Source: Patella vulgata
Lineage: Eukaryota > Mollusca > Gastropoda > Patellidae
Reading direction: 5' to 3'
DNA: 64,000 nucleotides
Assembly (NCBI RefSeq): GCF_932274485.2
Contig: NC_065879.2
Coordinates: forward strand, 64,687,459-64,751,458
Shown: one piece after another, positions 55,101 through 64,000 of the stretch
Position numbering within the stretch: the first letter of the stretch is position 1
Layout: the number at the start of each line of letters is the position of its first letter
Program-made: the position numbers and the translations under genes
The notes under the pieces: model-generated
What the model was told of the DNA's origin: nothing
Databases searched by the model: none
Seen by the model: the letters and a program-made list of their open reading frames with translations, nothing else

Positions 55101-58100
55101 TAGGTAATTTGATGAATGATCGAAATAAAGATAGCCACGCGACAGTAGCTTATCCGAAAGGAAAATCAGATAAGGTATCCCTTCTAATCACGGATGGAGA
55201 GCGATATCAAAGATAAATGTTTCTAAAGAAACATGGCTGGCATATACACCCTAAACCAATCAGACAATCTTATATAGGTTTGGATTTTAAAGTTATAAAA
55301 TTCACCAAAAACGGAACAAAGCATACCAATTCAGGCAATCCGATTGATCAGTAAGTTCACGTGAGCTGGAGACCGGCTTCAAAGAAACATTGCCAATGTA
55401 GAGGAATATCAAAAGTAAAATGATACCGACATACTCCGATTAGATACATTATAATCCGGTGATATTGCGGACAGTTTGTATTCATTGTAAATTTTAGGTT
55501 CATACACTTACTTGATGATTTCCTCTGGTTCATATGATTGACTTATGTAATATGTTCCTGATGCTGTTGCTAGTGTTAAAATCAGTTTCTCATTACCAGT
55601 CTCTTCCGCTTCGATTCTAAATGCTTCGTATAATTCCTGAAAATAAAAATGGTGTAATATTTGAATTGTCATTGCTTATTTTTATCCGTGTTAGATTTTG
55701 TTTTAGAAAACAAATGTGTAAGAATGCGATTTATTTATAACTCATAACGCAATCTATTGAAATGTGAATATACAGGCCGAGAGAGCGAGAGAGATGGTGT
55801 TTAGCGTCCACTCGACACAGACTATTTATTTAAAGAAGAATACTGGTGTCAGACATTATCACATATGTGATAGAACTGGTTAAACACGTTCCAAATATAA
55901 TTTTAACACAGACACCTTTATTACGCATCTATCGCAGCAGTGATCTCTGTGTTAAGATTATATTTGGAACGTGTTTAACCAGTTCTATCACACATGTGAT
56001 AATGACTGGCACTAGTATTGTCCTTCAAATGATTCGCTTGTACATTGGGGTCTTTAGCTGTGGGAGGAATCTAGAGAACCCAGAGAAAACCTACCGGGTT
56101 GGACAGGCCATCCTACTCTTTGTCACGTACAAGCGGTGAATCGAAACCACGCTACTTGACTCAATGACAGACATTATGAACTAATGCGCACGCGTGCGTT
56201 AAACCATTCAGCCACCCATCTCCCGTTATTCAATACAAAAGTACAACAAAAACGTGTTAGTGTTTAAATTTCCCAATGACGCAAACTTTAGTTCTACTAT
56301 TTTCAACACGAATGTACAATTATCTAATATTGACTTACTTTCATTAAGGTTGTAAATCTATATTTATCTTGTGGGGAACTTCCCCTTGTTGCCGGAAACT
56401 CCCAGTCCATATCAAAACCATCAAAGCTGTATCTGTTGGGTGAGAAGATATGCATACTATGTAACGTGATCTATGGTAAATCAATTTAAACATATCGGTT
56501 TATACTTCAACATAATCCGAACAGTGCGGTGATAATTATATACTGATGTTTACTTCCAAATTAAGCATAACATTAAATCTAAATAGAGGAGAAAATTATG
56601 TTATTGGCGATAGTCTGGGACTATCAAGCATTGTTTTATTCTCTTTAAGCACCTGTGGTAAGAATCGGATCTTTTCAAGTATCTAATACCAGCACAAATT
56701 GTTTTAACACGAAAGATGTATTATCTGCTTGCTAATGACTAGAGAATGACAGTCAAAACGTCGCTAAGCAATATACAGTGATGTTATTAAATTATCATAG
56801 AATACGAGCGAAAATACAATTTGTTGTGGCACGGATATTAAAGTGGACAGGTCACAGCCCATAAATGTGACGCCCCGCAGAGTCGCTGATGGATAAAAAT
56901 TAAACTTACTTTCGTAGATATCTAACAACATTCTTCACCCAATGTTTACGATTAGATTCATTGGTTATCATAGGTATGAATGGTTTGGATCCTATCTGCC
57001 ATCCACCGACAGCCAATAAAACTTTTAACTGTGGGTTTTTGCTTTTTAATGATATAGTTCTATCATATAAACCTAGAATGGATTTTAAAAATAAAACTTT
57101 ATACAAATGAGAAACAACGACCACCTAGTGTAACCCTGGGGCCGTTTCACCTAATTTTAACCAAGATAAAATCCAAATTTTAGTAATTTGATTGGGTAAT
57201 ATTAGATTGATTTTAGTGCTTAGCCAATCAAAATTGAAATATCTACTAAAATTTGGATTTTATCTTTAGTTAAGATTTCGAGAAACAGGACCCTGGACTT
57301 TGTTGCATAAAGCGCAATTAAGGCTAAGATTTTAATCGCTATGGCACGTACTGGTACATAATATATTTCGAATACAGGCCCCTTATTAAGTGATTTCACT
57401 CCCTTAAAATGGTTTTGAGTGGGGTTTTCCGATGTTCAAAATAAAATTGATTTTAAAAAAGAGAAAATTTCGAGATATATAATTCGTTCGATCTTACCAT
57501 TTGGACCGTCATCATTCCAGTTAAATTTTAACAAATCTCGACCATTGGGTGATATATCTACAAAGGCGTAGATTATATGGGTACATAAAAACGGGTCGAT
57601 ATCTTCTGGTAAAAATTTCCCAATTCCCGCCCTCGTTTGAGCAAAACTACTATAATAACAAAATATTTTCTTGGATGCTGCAAAGGAAAAAATATATATA
57701 ATTAAAGGCTTTGAAAGTATAAAATTTACAACAAAATATACAGTTTATTGGTTTAAAATTTATTGTATGCTTCATTGGTTTAAAAATATAATAATTATTC
57801 ATGTTCTGCATGTTATAATTGGCAATGTATGAAGAAATTTAACAAACTTGACCACGCAATACTAAAACAAAATACAAGTGTGTATTCCGGAATTGCAAAT
57901 CAAATACTAGTATGTATTCTCGCATTGCAACGCGCTCAGTGCCAAAATCAAACACTGTTATTTAACGCCCCTGCAACATAATAATTCTGTCGTTTTAAAG
58001 CTGCCACGAGATAGTATATGTGTTACGAGGGAGTACTTTATAAGGATAGTAACTAAATTCCAATCTCTCTTCGGAAATTTTATACGATCGTAAGAGCTTG

Positions 58101-58863
58101 ATATCTCGTCACACTTTCGTTTCAGCCTTAAGAAGGAATGGATCGCATGTACATTATGTTCATGACTTCATTTCCTATTCCACTTTAGGGTTTTATATAT
58201 CTGTGCATGTCATAACGTGCACCGACAAGGCAGATACGGGCGAATTGACGTTTCATACATACGAAAACATAGTCCGAATCTGCGACTTGCTTGTGTCACT
58301 TAGATTCCTACGTCATGACTAATAAAACAACAGATCACTTGTAAATGCCAACAGTTGATGGCACCATTGAAGACTCTCGGGTAAAAGCTTCCATTACAGT
58401 GGTTACCTTATAAAACATGAAATAAAAATCTCCGAATAGCCGAAGTATTGTGCTGTTTTAACGTTAAAGAACACACCATGTCGCACGCAATGACTAGCGT
58501 TACATAACATCGTGTTATCTTACTGCATTCTATCTTGCAATCGAGTGACAGTGAATTCAGTCCTATTCACACTTCTGTCAACCACGAACACCAGTGAGGT
58601 TCGAGTAGAATCACCAGGTTATCAAATATAGCACATATGTTTCAGATGTTGGTTGAGATGTAAAGAATCAGGGTTGGGCTAAATTCCATTCCAGAACGTT
58701 AAATCGAGACTACCTTTGAATAACTCGAGATTCGACGTTCACGCCCCACCCCCCGGCGCATGGGGTTGAATAGAGTTATATCTCAGCGTGTTATCTTACC
58801 GTCAACTAATATATTAAAGGGTAATACTAAAAGAAGGATTAATATGCTCGTCTTCATCTTCAT
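42969..58863 (-). CDS. GH18 chitinase with C-terminal CBM14, complete
   Basis: Ten exons (58800-58863, 57498-57677, 56910-57072, 56339-56432, 55512-55636, 54796-54922, 50332-50517, 44237-44359, 43325-43847, 42969-43162) total 1779 nt, 592 residues plus stop, all GT-AG and in phase. Order: signal peptide (1-21), GH18 barrel (about 24-396) with KVLLAVGGW, catalytic DGFDMDWE (residues 140-147, Glu147 the proton donor), MTYNYHG and GAFVWSVEMDDFSG, then a basic Thr/Pro/Arg/Lys/Trp linker (about 397-530), then one CBM14/peritrophin-A domain with six Cys. The enzyme hydrolyses beta-1,4 GlcNAc chains and is secreted. All catalytic residues are present, so it should be active rather than a chi-lectin. 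Roles in digestion, shell/cuticle chitin or immunity cannot be separated here. Introns 6 and 7 are very large because of repeats and a LINE. Confidence 0.94.
43325..43847 (-). CDS. Chitinase exon 9: end of GH18 barrel and basic linker
   Basis: 523 nt between TTTCAAG and GTAGGT. Starts AENIIRRDVAGAFVWSVEMD and DFSGSCG (barrel strand 8), then a long linker rich in Arg, Lys, Thr, Pro and Trp (GPNWRTKWHKRPKNNW, WKKSPWKKPGTKSP). The linker is unusually cationic. Confidence 0.92.
44237..44359 (-). CDS. Chitinase exon 8
   Basis: 123 nt between TGTTTTAG and GTAAAC. Encodes VCENINRHGWKTEWIDDQGV and PYAYGGDQWVGYENLESIKL, completing the E-V-C/N motif begun in exon 7 and the WVGYE strand. Confidence 0.92.
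44360..46126. other. Chitinase intron 7, part downstream of the LINE
   Basis: AT-rich; apart from the tandem pair at 45390-45551 nothing was recognised. Confidence 0.5.
45390..45551. repeat. Tandem pair of about 80 bp in chitinase intron 7
   Basis: 'gtcattatttccca', 'agattt.acagaaac.ggta' and 'tttctt' occur twice in order with about 80% identity. Confidence 0.75.
46731..47570 (-). CDS. LINE ORF2, C-terminal part
   Basis: Continues in the same frame after TGA 47571-47573 (KIQIIKTFCISKILYPATVN) through PVSDSTIQKLNSIFYKFIWN, the thumb and connector region, to TAA at 46731. Beyond it the same frame resumes with YKYLHRIIF and the CCHC knuckle. Confidence 0.85.
   Translation of the reverse strand, partial: KIQIIKTFCISKILYPATVNPVSDSTIQKLNSIFYKFIWNGPDRIKRDILIQNNKNCGLKMIDLKEFLICNSIFWIKKIYQSPFQTWLIPEKLNLNIPFYKNLYANWYKIYTTHIKNIVQAKNQIIWNNTNIKINNKIIFLKVFFNKNIWYVSEYFDKINKIDAQYLEKHQFILNGIEKCILRYVQEPNEFESAIHTNFNCNITPLEDINTNFYKIYNTDFHNVDSKDIYDSRIKAKFSRPKAIAEWEYILNTELSDLDVENTFKIINTVCLSTKLRSF
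47571..48830 (-). CDS. LINE ORF2, reverse transcriptase part
   Basis: Open from the frameshift near 48830 to TGA at 47571 (upstream of the first internal ATG/GTG at 48371 the frame already reads the RT-0/RT-1 blocks KSPGNDGI and NWRPITL). Contains the AFADD catalytic box and RQGDP. Typical of L1/Tx1 clades. Confidence 0.88.
   Translation of the reverse strand, partial: TTIKKLQKSDDSIIFDPIEISGEIFFFYTNLYASRDSCFERESDFITNFGPVERLNDYQKDLFEFKIDYFELQKALNSFKINKSPGNDGITIEFYRHFWPDIYVLLLDSYNCSFEEESLSVTQRQSVIKLIPKGNKDRTCLTNWRPITLVNVDVKLVSKVLSNRLKPFLNQLIHPNQSAFIPGRHIHENTRIISDCFDLAKQKRIIGFLLAIDFKKAFDSINHDFLIKALSSFGFGRNFIRWIKTLYKNITCCVINNGFTTPYFHVKRGVRQGDPMSSNLFNLIIELLLYAIRDDVNINGIKFGRKTIKVVAFADDITALLKDFSSARHLFEILRLFGLVSGLIINVNKTEAIDLNSCDMNLMQKLKSTGIVSCEKVIKILWIHFSKDTHITDELNFTNKINEIEQILKIWDKHKLSLI
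48821..50017 (-). CDS. LINE ORF2, endonuclease part
   Basis: 398 residues. Apurinic-type endonuclease with N-terminal 'SINERGIRN' (normally N-x-x-GL), QETH, GDFN, SRIDF-x-L and SDH-like TDHSS motifs, followed by the linker to the reverse transcriptase. The start is close to where the alignment to ORF2 should begin. A frameshift ends this segment. Confidence 0.85.
   Translation of the reverse strand: MTSIKLLSINERGIRNALKRKKIFNWLHEQSCAINFLQETHSSVCDETDWQSEWADRILFSHGRTNSAGTAIFLKSNNNINVIKNQSDENGYFNILVISIYNNILVLVNTYSPISDSDQYTYYTRLLKSLQQLRGELDSFSMIIGGDFNNVLNVKLDRYGGNYKLKRKGQNAIFNIINHYNLLDIFRILNQNNKRFTWKQKKPLIQSRIDFWLISEKLQDYIKSCTIKPTSFTDHSSIHIHIKITNYPRGPNLWIFNSSLTKDKTYTKLIKSSIPIWKSKYFDKQNKNGLWDFIKFKIKEFSIEYSKKKQKLKKAVKNSLTQELIELESLISKQEPSNNKIIEKLYDQYTEVKHSLDNIYIDETQGAIIRSKQNWYENGEKNTKLFLNLEKKESVLLQ
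50332..50517 (-). CDS. Chitinase exon 7
   Basis: 186 nt between TGTTTCAG and GTATGT. Encodes EWSIDYWLDKGIPEHKLIVG, then IPTYGMSFTLADPNEHG and GGGRMGKYTSEGGILSYYE. This is the G-x-P-x-YG and insertion-domain region. It joins exon 6 with a slightly short loop relative to vertebrate chitinases; no extra exon was found between them. Confidence 0.92.
50940..51245. repeat. Four-unit tandem repeat of about 75 bp
   Basis: Units on 'atttcaaaaagctacattct', 'ccagtaattggtattataca' and 'actagactgcac.aaactcac' repeat four times, the third partly deleted. Confidence 0.85.
51470..51800. repeat. Tandem array of about 42-bp units
   Basis: Seven to eight units on 'ctaccataataatacaccac' plus 'caagtgacattatatttag'. 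Plus-strand frames through it translate to repeat-like peptides and should not be taken as genes. Confidence 0.85.
51840..53400. repeat. Decayed satellite continuing the array
   Basis: Motifs 'aagataccacgattgacatt', 'gagtggca', 'tctaataagata' and 'agctaaaatagtgacattaa' recur at irregular 30-60 bp spacing for about 1.5 kb. It looks like an older, diverged extension of the neighbouring array. Confidence 0.55.
53752..54006 (+). mobile_element. SINE family A in chitinase intron 6
   Basis: Head with A-box 'gtggctcagtgagtaagac' and B-box 'cctgttcgatccc', central deletion of about 110 bp between 'gggaatggacaac' and 'cagtccgggcaaa', tail 'aatcctatttcatttta'. Antisense to the chitinase. Confidence 0.88.
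54212..54298 (+). mobile_element. SINE family B head only
   Basis: 'ggatggccgaatggttagca' and B-box 'ggtttcgaatcccc' are the best preserved family B tRNA-like region in the window. The core is replaced by unrelated sequence after 54298, suggesting a chimeric or truncated element. Confidence 0.75.
54796..54922 (-). CDS. Chitinase exon 6: MTYNYHG strand
   Basis: 127 nt between TTACCAG and GTAAGC. Encodes YLDFMLLMTYNYHGQWEKQT and then GHHAGLWKHRDDPPGEKSEL. The M-x-Y-D/N-x-x-G element lines the active site; Asn replaces the more common Asp (MTYDxHG), as in some invertebrate members. Confidence 0.92.
55512..55636 (-). CDS. Chitinase exon 5
   Basis: 125 nt between TTTTCAG and GTAAGT. Encodes ELYEAFRIEAEETGNEKLIL and TLATASGTYYISQSYEPEEI (barrel strand 5 region). 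Confidence 0.92.
55778..56223 (-). mobile_element. SINE family B in chitinase intron 4, interrupted by a MITE
   Basis: Minus strand: head at 56223-56150 (A-box 'gctgaatggtttaacgcacg', B-box 'gtggtttcgattcac'), core 'ggttttctctgggttctct' and 'cccaatgtacaagcg', then MITE 55843-56015, then 'ctgtgtcgagtggacgctaa' and a (CT)n tail. About 30 bp of the family sequence is missing beside the MITE. Confidence 0.85.
55843..56015. mobile_element. TA-flanked hairpin MITE inside the SINE
   Basis: Arms of about 72 bp (left ctggtgtcagacattatcac; right its mirror ending gataatgactggcactag) match at all but a few positions around a loop of about 28 bp. TA flanks both ends. No coding capacity. Confidence 0.92.
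56339..56432 (-). CDS. Chitinase exon 4: catalytic DxxDxDxE
   Basis: 94 nt between CCAACAG and GTAAGT. Encodes YSFDGFDMDWEFPATRG. All three Asp and the catalytic Glu are present. Confidence 0.94.
56910..57072 (-). CDS. Chitinase exon 3: KVLLAVGGW strand
   Basis: 163 nt between ATTCTAG and GTAAGT. Encodes GLYDRTISLKSKNPQLKVLL followed by AVGGWQIGSKPF, the conserved SxGGW-type strand 3. Confidence 0.92.
57131..57297. mobile_element. Hairpin MITE in chitinase intron 2
   Basis: The left arm (ccctggggccgtttcac, then gataaaatccaaattttagt) mirrors the right arm (actaaaatttggattttatc, then gaaacaggaccctgg), leaving an AT-rich centre. About 165 bp, noncoding. The 'gggccgtttca' terminus is found in many invertebrate MITEs; the superfamily is unassigned. 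Confidence 0.8.
57498..57677 (-). CDS. Chitinase exon 2: start of GH18 barrel
   Basis: 180 nt, TTTGCAG acceptor and GTAAGA donor. Encodes KKIFCYYSSFAQTRAGIGKF and then CTHIIYAFVDI, strands 1-2 of the barrel. Confidence 0.92.
58800..58863 (-). CDS. Chitinase exon 1: signal peptide
   Basis: ATG at 58861-58863 just inside a TATCAG acceptor (58871-58876 region), so a 5' UTR exon lies upstream. Encodes MKMKTSILILLLVLPFNILV and ends GAC G|GTAAGA in phase 1. A second Met two codons in is an alternative start. Confidence 0.85.
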
Positions 58864-61841
58864 CGTCACCTGATATAAAAAATATAAATACTTTTAATTA
58901 CAAGTTTAAATTTCACAAAACACAAAATAACATTTTATTCAAGAGTATTATATGAACCAGGGACCGAGTAGCCATCTTGAAATTTTGACGCCATCTGAAA
59001 AATCGAAGTCTGTCAGTTGATGCGCAATTGCCCAAAGAACAAGCATTTCAAGTTTGATGTCGATCGTACTCGGTTATATTTATTTTTTGAACAAGAACAA
59101 GATTACCAGGTGCATGCAACAAGTTCCTGGTTCAAAAATATGTCTGTGGACCGCACTTGAGTTTCATCCCTTAGCGGGTTTAACACATGAGCGACACTAT
59201 GTTGCACAGACTTAATTGAATAGTGCAGTAGAAGATTATGTGTCATTTGTAGAGGGCCGTGATCATCAACTTAAACACGCCCTGCATTTTAGTTCAGATG
59301 ACCAAGAAAGGATTTGAGATAGCTTGGTCTGTTTTTGCAATGGACGGTAATCCAGAAACCTGAGTTTGCGGGAAAGACTTACTTATTATATATAAAAAAA
59401 TGAATCTTGTTAGAACAGAAAGACGGACACACCAAAATAAAAATATTTTGTATATTTTTTCTCACACATCTCTCCCACATTCGGCCTTACACGTTTCTCA
59501 CAATATTCTCTCAAATACAAGTACATTACTAGATAAACCAAATCAAGAAAAAGTGATATTATTGGAATAATATGATATTAGCATAATATATTAGCATAAA
59601 GTATTGAATTATTGATATTGAAGACATACACGCTATCACAAATACATTCATTCATGCATTAATTTTCAAAGCATACGATGTAATTAGCATCTTTCGTTAC
59701 GAATTTAAAGTCACTGATCGTCATCTGATGGATTGTTAAAATATTGTGGAAGCCGAATCTCTAAATGGAATATCAGTCCAAAATTGGCTGAATTCTGTTC
59801 AGCATGTACAAAGACAGTATGACGAATTGAGACTTTGTCAATATTCGGCATTCACTGCAGTCAACACAAGCCAGTGCCCTTTTACTTTCACTGGAATCGT
59901 TTGACGGGCCTGTCTTCAATCCGAATGAATCCAAGGCAGGATATTGCCCAACATTAATCGGTGTTGATTAAGCTGTGACAAATTTGATATTGTCCAAAAA
60001 TGCAAATGAGGATCAGCGACTTTAACACGGGGCATTATGTAGACCCCTTTCCACTAGTAAAGGCACATAAACATTATAAAAGTAATATCCGAATACCATT
60101 TTCCAGGTTTTCTAATTAGTTTTATACATAAATTGCTCAAAATATATCAGTAAATCAGAACCATTTAATACTTATCTGATCATACGGTCTGAAAATAGCA
60201 TATCGGCAACAGAATATAAGATCGAAGTGAATTATTTAAGCTCTCTTTGTCTATTAATTTTCAAAATAATACAAATGATTTATAATGGGTATAAATGATT
60301 CAAACTAATAACGCCTAAACTTTTTTCTGCAAATTAATGTTTTGTTAATTAATTACATAATAGTTATACATAATGTTAATAATAAAGAAGTATCAATATA
60401 ATGACAAGTAATTAAAGTGGTCCCTGTTTTCTATAAATAGAAACAATATAACTCGAAAACGTCGCTAATACCACAGATGAAGTCATCCTTGAGCAAGTTT
60501 GAATGTCTCAATTTAAAAGTTCAGTGAATGACGTTAAATATTAATATTCTAAAGTAATGTATATGGCATAAACGATTAATTTCTGTACTGAATTTTCATG
60601 TGTTAGAATTAAATAACTGTCATTCAGTAATTTCTTTTTAAGCTGCCTCTAAAATTAACCCTGATAACTGACTTGTAATACTACAGTTAAGTAATATATA
60701 CATAAGGTGAAGTAAAAGCGACACATACTGTGAGGAATATAAAATTAATATAAATCTCTTCAAGACATTTTGACTTTAAATATTCAATAAATCATGACTT
60801 TTAACTAAAGTAGGAACGGTACACGGAGGTTACCTATTCTAATTTAGAATTGAGATAACTGACATCCAAATCTAAAAGACACATAACTTTTAATGTTGTA
60901 ATAAATTATTTCATGTGCTACAGCATAAACGATACATGAACATGTTAACTTTACCCTTTTCTTAAAGGGCGTCAGCAAGCCCTGGTATCACAAGTAAAAC
61001 AGCAATGGATGAATGGTTTAATTTATCCGAACCAACACCAAGATTGAACAACTATCACGCTCAGCGCCACAACTAGTTTATAACTTGTTCGCCCCTGGGT
61101 TTTAAAACCGGACCACATATAAGAAAATCTATTGGCTATCGTCTTTCCAAAATAAATATCTAAAATATTGTCAGGTTCATGTCTACACACAAATCCATGA
61201 AATAGCAACAACATTAGGAAAGAGATCGATCTAGTTTTTATTTAAACAATTCAACATATCAACCATGGCGATTAAACATTCCTATCAACTCGTTATACAA
61301 ATATCCCAGACAATACCAACAAAATTCCGTCCAAATTAAACATGTCTATTCTACTAAAACACCCCTAGTTAAATAGTTGCCCTTCCACATACCGGGGGAA
61401 CCTTCCCAACTATCGCTCTATATAGTCAAAATAATCAAATATGTCTTTTCCGTTACACAATCTTCTCGCCAAATTCTACAACAAACACAATGCAGAGGAA
61501 GGAAAGGGTGGCTTTTTTTCGACCTTTTTGTAGCCTATCGATTAGAATGTAACAATGTCAGGATAAGTTTTATTCTTCTCTAGATACCAGGCGAAGGTAT
61601 TTTATTTGTTAGAAATGGATAGGAATTAAAATCGACAATACGCCACCTTTCCTGTAATCTTTACTTTACGTCATTTATCAAAATTATAAAGTACTTAGTA
61701 TTACAAAAAGATAAGACGTCCAAGAACACCCGGGAACGACCTTTAAATTATATATAACTGTCATAAAAAATATCTGCGATGATAATAGTCTCCAGTATTT
61801 TACTACATATAACAACAATCTCTAGATACCGAACATATCTT
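58864..61841. promoter_or_regulatory. 5' flank of the chitinase gene
   Basis: A splice acceptor just before the ATG (ttttttatatcag on the minus strand, ending near 58871) shows that a 5' UTR exon lies somewhere in this interval or beyond. I see no clear core promoter and no coding exon. Mostly AT-rich unique sequence. Confidence 0.45.
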
Positions 61842-62130
61842 AATGAAAAATGAAATGAAATGAGATGGGGTTTAACGTCCTACTGTTCTGCTCCGACTGG
61901 GCTGATGAACACGGGCATATGTCATAAAGTGTGCTGAGGGAAATTTTACCGGCTGTGTACATGGGATCTCGGTTTTTCGTCCCATCCGAACGACTATACG
62001 TTGTCACTTGCCAGGTCCTCGGTCCTGCACCACTGACAAAAAGGAACCACGCCGGAAAATCCAGATGAACTTTCTCGGCCAAAGCAGGCTAACGAGCCAA
62101 CGTCTTATTCAATCAGTCACCGTGGCTCCC
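61842..62130 (-). mobile_element. SINE family A
   Basis: Tail (atgaaatgaaatgag) and 'gggtttaacgtcctactgtt' at left, 'ctcggtttttcgtcccatcc', then head ending 'cagtcaccgtggctccc'. Probable target duplication tatctt(g)aatg at about 61836-61845 and 62131-62141. Part of the centre and the B-box are deleted. Confidence 0.88.
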
Positions 62131-63919
62131 TATCTTGAATGCACAAGTTAACAATAAAAAGCGGAAATTCAATTTATAGTGCGAACATAATAATCTTGAA
62201 CTGTAAATTTTTTAAGTGTCGTAATTTTCGAACGGAAGCAATTTGTCTTGATTATGCAAAATATCCCAAAGTAGTTTTATGAAAAAAATTCCGAACTGTA
62301 TAACTATAATTAAAACATCACAACTCGATTTTTTTAAATATTTTTTCCAACCACAGAAGAATCCCAAATAAAGCTACACTGCCTCTTTAGCATAATTTTG
62401 TGAGCATTTAAATTCAAATCGTGTTTTATAAACTTTGCAACATCTGAAGACATGGTTTACATCTGAGTAATTAAAAACAGAAGAATAATTGTAATCTAAT
62501 AAAATATTTACAATAGTTTTGAAAGTTACTTACGTTTGAGGTATTTTTAATTTCCTAATTAAATAAAAATTAATGAAAACTTCAAAATCAAACCATAATT
62601 CACAGATTAAATACAAGTAGACCGGATCCTACAATTTATAGTTTTCACTTTCACAAATGTCCAGACAGAACACAATTTCTTTCAGTTAAGTTTGTAAGTC
62701 AGTTAATAGACACAGTTCAAATTGTTTCTCCTAGTTACAAGAAAACGTAAAACACAATAACATAGAATTCAAGTAAAAATCAATTTATACAGGCACTTCT
62801 ATGAAACTTGGATACAAGAACAAAGCCGTTTAAGTTTTGTCTAATCGTTTAGGTAACCGTCCAAAAAAATCTTATTCTTTAAACTACACGGAAACAGAAT
62901 CTTCTTTAAAGAAACTTCTCTTGTTTTCATGTATTCTGCCTGTTATCCGTGAGCAAACATTGCCAAATCTATACAAGTTATTGAATTATTGATTAAGTTC
63001 CTAAAACATGAATCAAACAATTACCCAATCCAGTAAACAGACAAATCGTCAACTAGCACTGGCTACCGAAGGTTAAAATGACATGATACACACAACAAAA
63101 GATGCTAAATCATACCAGACAGCCTATCAAACAACCTGTCTTATTTACTTGTCCAATCCAAAGCCCTGTTTTAAGTGTGCTTACTGGCGAAAAAATTTGG
63201 AGAGGGGAATTGGGATATTGGCAGGGGAACACAGAGTGGTAAATAAGTTGTGTATATTTGAGAGAGGAAATCAGATGAAAATCGACCAATCAGTAAAGAT
63301 AATGTTAAACTGGGTACTAAATCACGTTGTTTATCAAGTACAGCTATTGTTTATATAAAACTCATGTTGGTTGGGCCATCAAATTCCCAGGAACCATAGC
63401 CAACATGTAGTTGTAGGTAATGACCCTTGAGAGAGTTATAGAAGGCCTGTTGTTATCGGATACCTGGTAAACCTTGTGGAAGATTTTTATCCCTCGTCCG
63501 GGGCGAAAGGCCCTGCCTACATGGTCATTTTTTATTCTGGTAGTTGATGTGACTTCGACTTATGTGGGACGTGGATTAGCCCGTGACTCCAGGTTATTGG
63601 ATCCCCCACCCCAGTTCACTCACTTTCATCCATATAAATATCCTTTTCATAGTTAACCCTAAAGAGACATAACACAAACAAAACAAGACTTGATAAAAAA
63701 GCTAAAATATATAGCTATGCTAGCTTTGGAAATCTTCACCTGTTGCTAAAGAAATAATTTTCGTTATGCTGCGATTTTACAATACAGATTGTATGTTTTC
63801 AAGGCGAAAAATTCTATATATATAGGTAGGTACCGACACCATAATGAAATGGATTTTACTGTCTCGTCAACACAAAACTTCAGCCATCTAAGACTAATAT
63901 AGATTGGGTTTATTTCTGG
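62131..63919. other. Noncoding region at right end
   Basis: AT-rich, with a GC-richer part at 63160-63620. Two open plus-strand frames (63083-63358, 63474-63656) have no domain, splice or codon support. Nothing else recognised. Confidence 0.4.
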
Positions 63920-64000
63920 GCGATGAGAAGAGTAGGGGAATGATTCGGTCTACCCTTCTTCGAATTTCAACTGTCAAGTCTTCTTTTAGGTGTACACAAA
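63920..64000 (-). mobile_element. SINE family A, cut by window end
   Basis: 'ggtctacccttcttcgaatt', 'tcaactgtcaagtcttcttt' and 'aggtgtaca' match the family A middle region. The rest lies outside the window. Confidence 0.7.

Noticed and set aside
1-64000. CRISPR array, bacterial operon, rRNA, LTR or virus-derived element
   Set aside because: Regular repeats here lack CRISPR spacing, and no integrase, capsid, envelope, LTR pair or rRNA signature was seen.

Overview
The window is eukaryotic, AT-rich genomic DNA. GT-AG introns, phase-consistent exons, tRNA-derived SINEs, LINEs, MITEs and decayed satellites make it animal DNA. The gene content (a chitinase with a peritrophin-type chitin-binding domain, an expanded multi-EGF receptor, an OATP transporter) suggests a mollusc or another lophotrochozoan. 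That placement is an inference from gene style, not from a marker gene.

Three host genes could be assembled exon by exon with matching splice phases. (1) 1-6155, minus strand: a type I membrane receptor with a signal peptide, about 18 Draper/MEGF-type EGF modules, one transmembrane helix and a tyrosine-rich tail that contains an ITAM-shaped motif. The gene runs off the left edge. (2) 23535-34386, plus strand: a complete nine-exon SLCO/OATP organic anion transporter, 667 residues by my count. (3) 42969-58863, minus strand: a complete ten-exon GH18 chitinase, 592 residues, with an intact DGFDMDWE active site, a basic Thr/Pro linker and a C-terminal CBM14 domain. SLCO and the chitinase converge on a gene-poor spacer (34387-42968). 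The three genes show no obvious functional link.

Between genes 1 and 2 (6.2-23.5 kb) lie two host exon remnants: an ankyrin-repeat exon that runs into a decayed LINE at about 8.34 kb, and an isolated nucleolin-like RRM exon at 14.95 kb. The rest is repeat-rich.

Mobile elements shape the window. A tRNA-derived SINE with an (ATTTC)n tail ('family A', local name) occurs about 17 times in both orientations, several with visible target-site duplications and two cases of SINE inside SINE. A second tRNA-derived SINE ('family B', often with a poly-G head and a CT-rich tail) occurs six times. Two other tRNA-headed families (C, D) are rarer. An L1/Tx1-like LINE with a poly-A tail and a nearly open ORF2 sits in sense orientation in chitinase intron 7. 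A second, older Jockey/CR1-type LINE at 8.3-10.5 kb is itself split by a MITE. At least five TIR or hairpin non-autonomous DNA elements are present, two flanked by TA. Many short tandem duplications occur: a 90-bp EGF-module array, an intron-exon boundary duplication, a decayed copy of SLCO exon 5, an identical 125-bp doublet, and a roughly 2.4-kb decayed satellite. No LTR or virus-derived element, CRISPR array or bacterial-type operon was seen.
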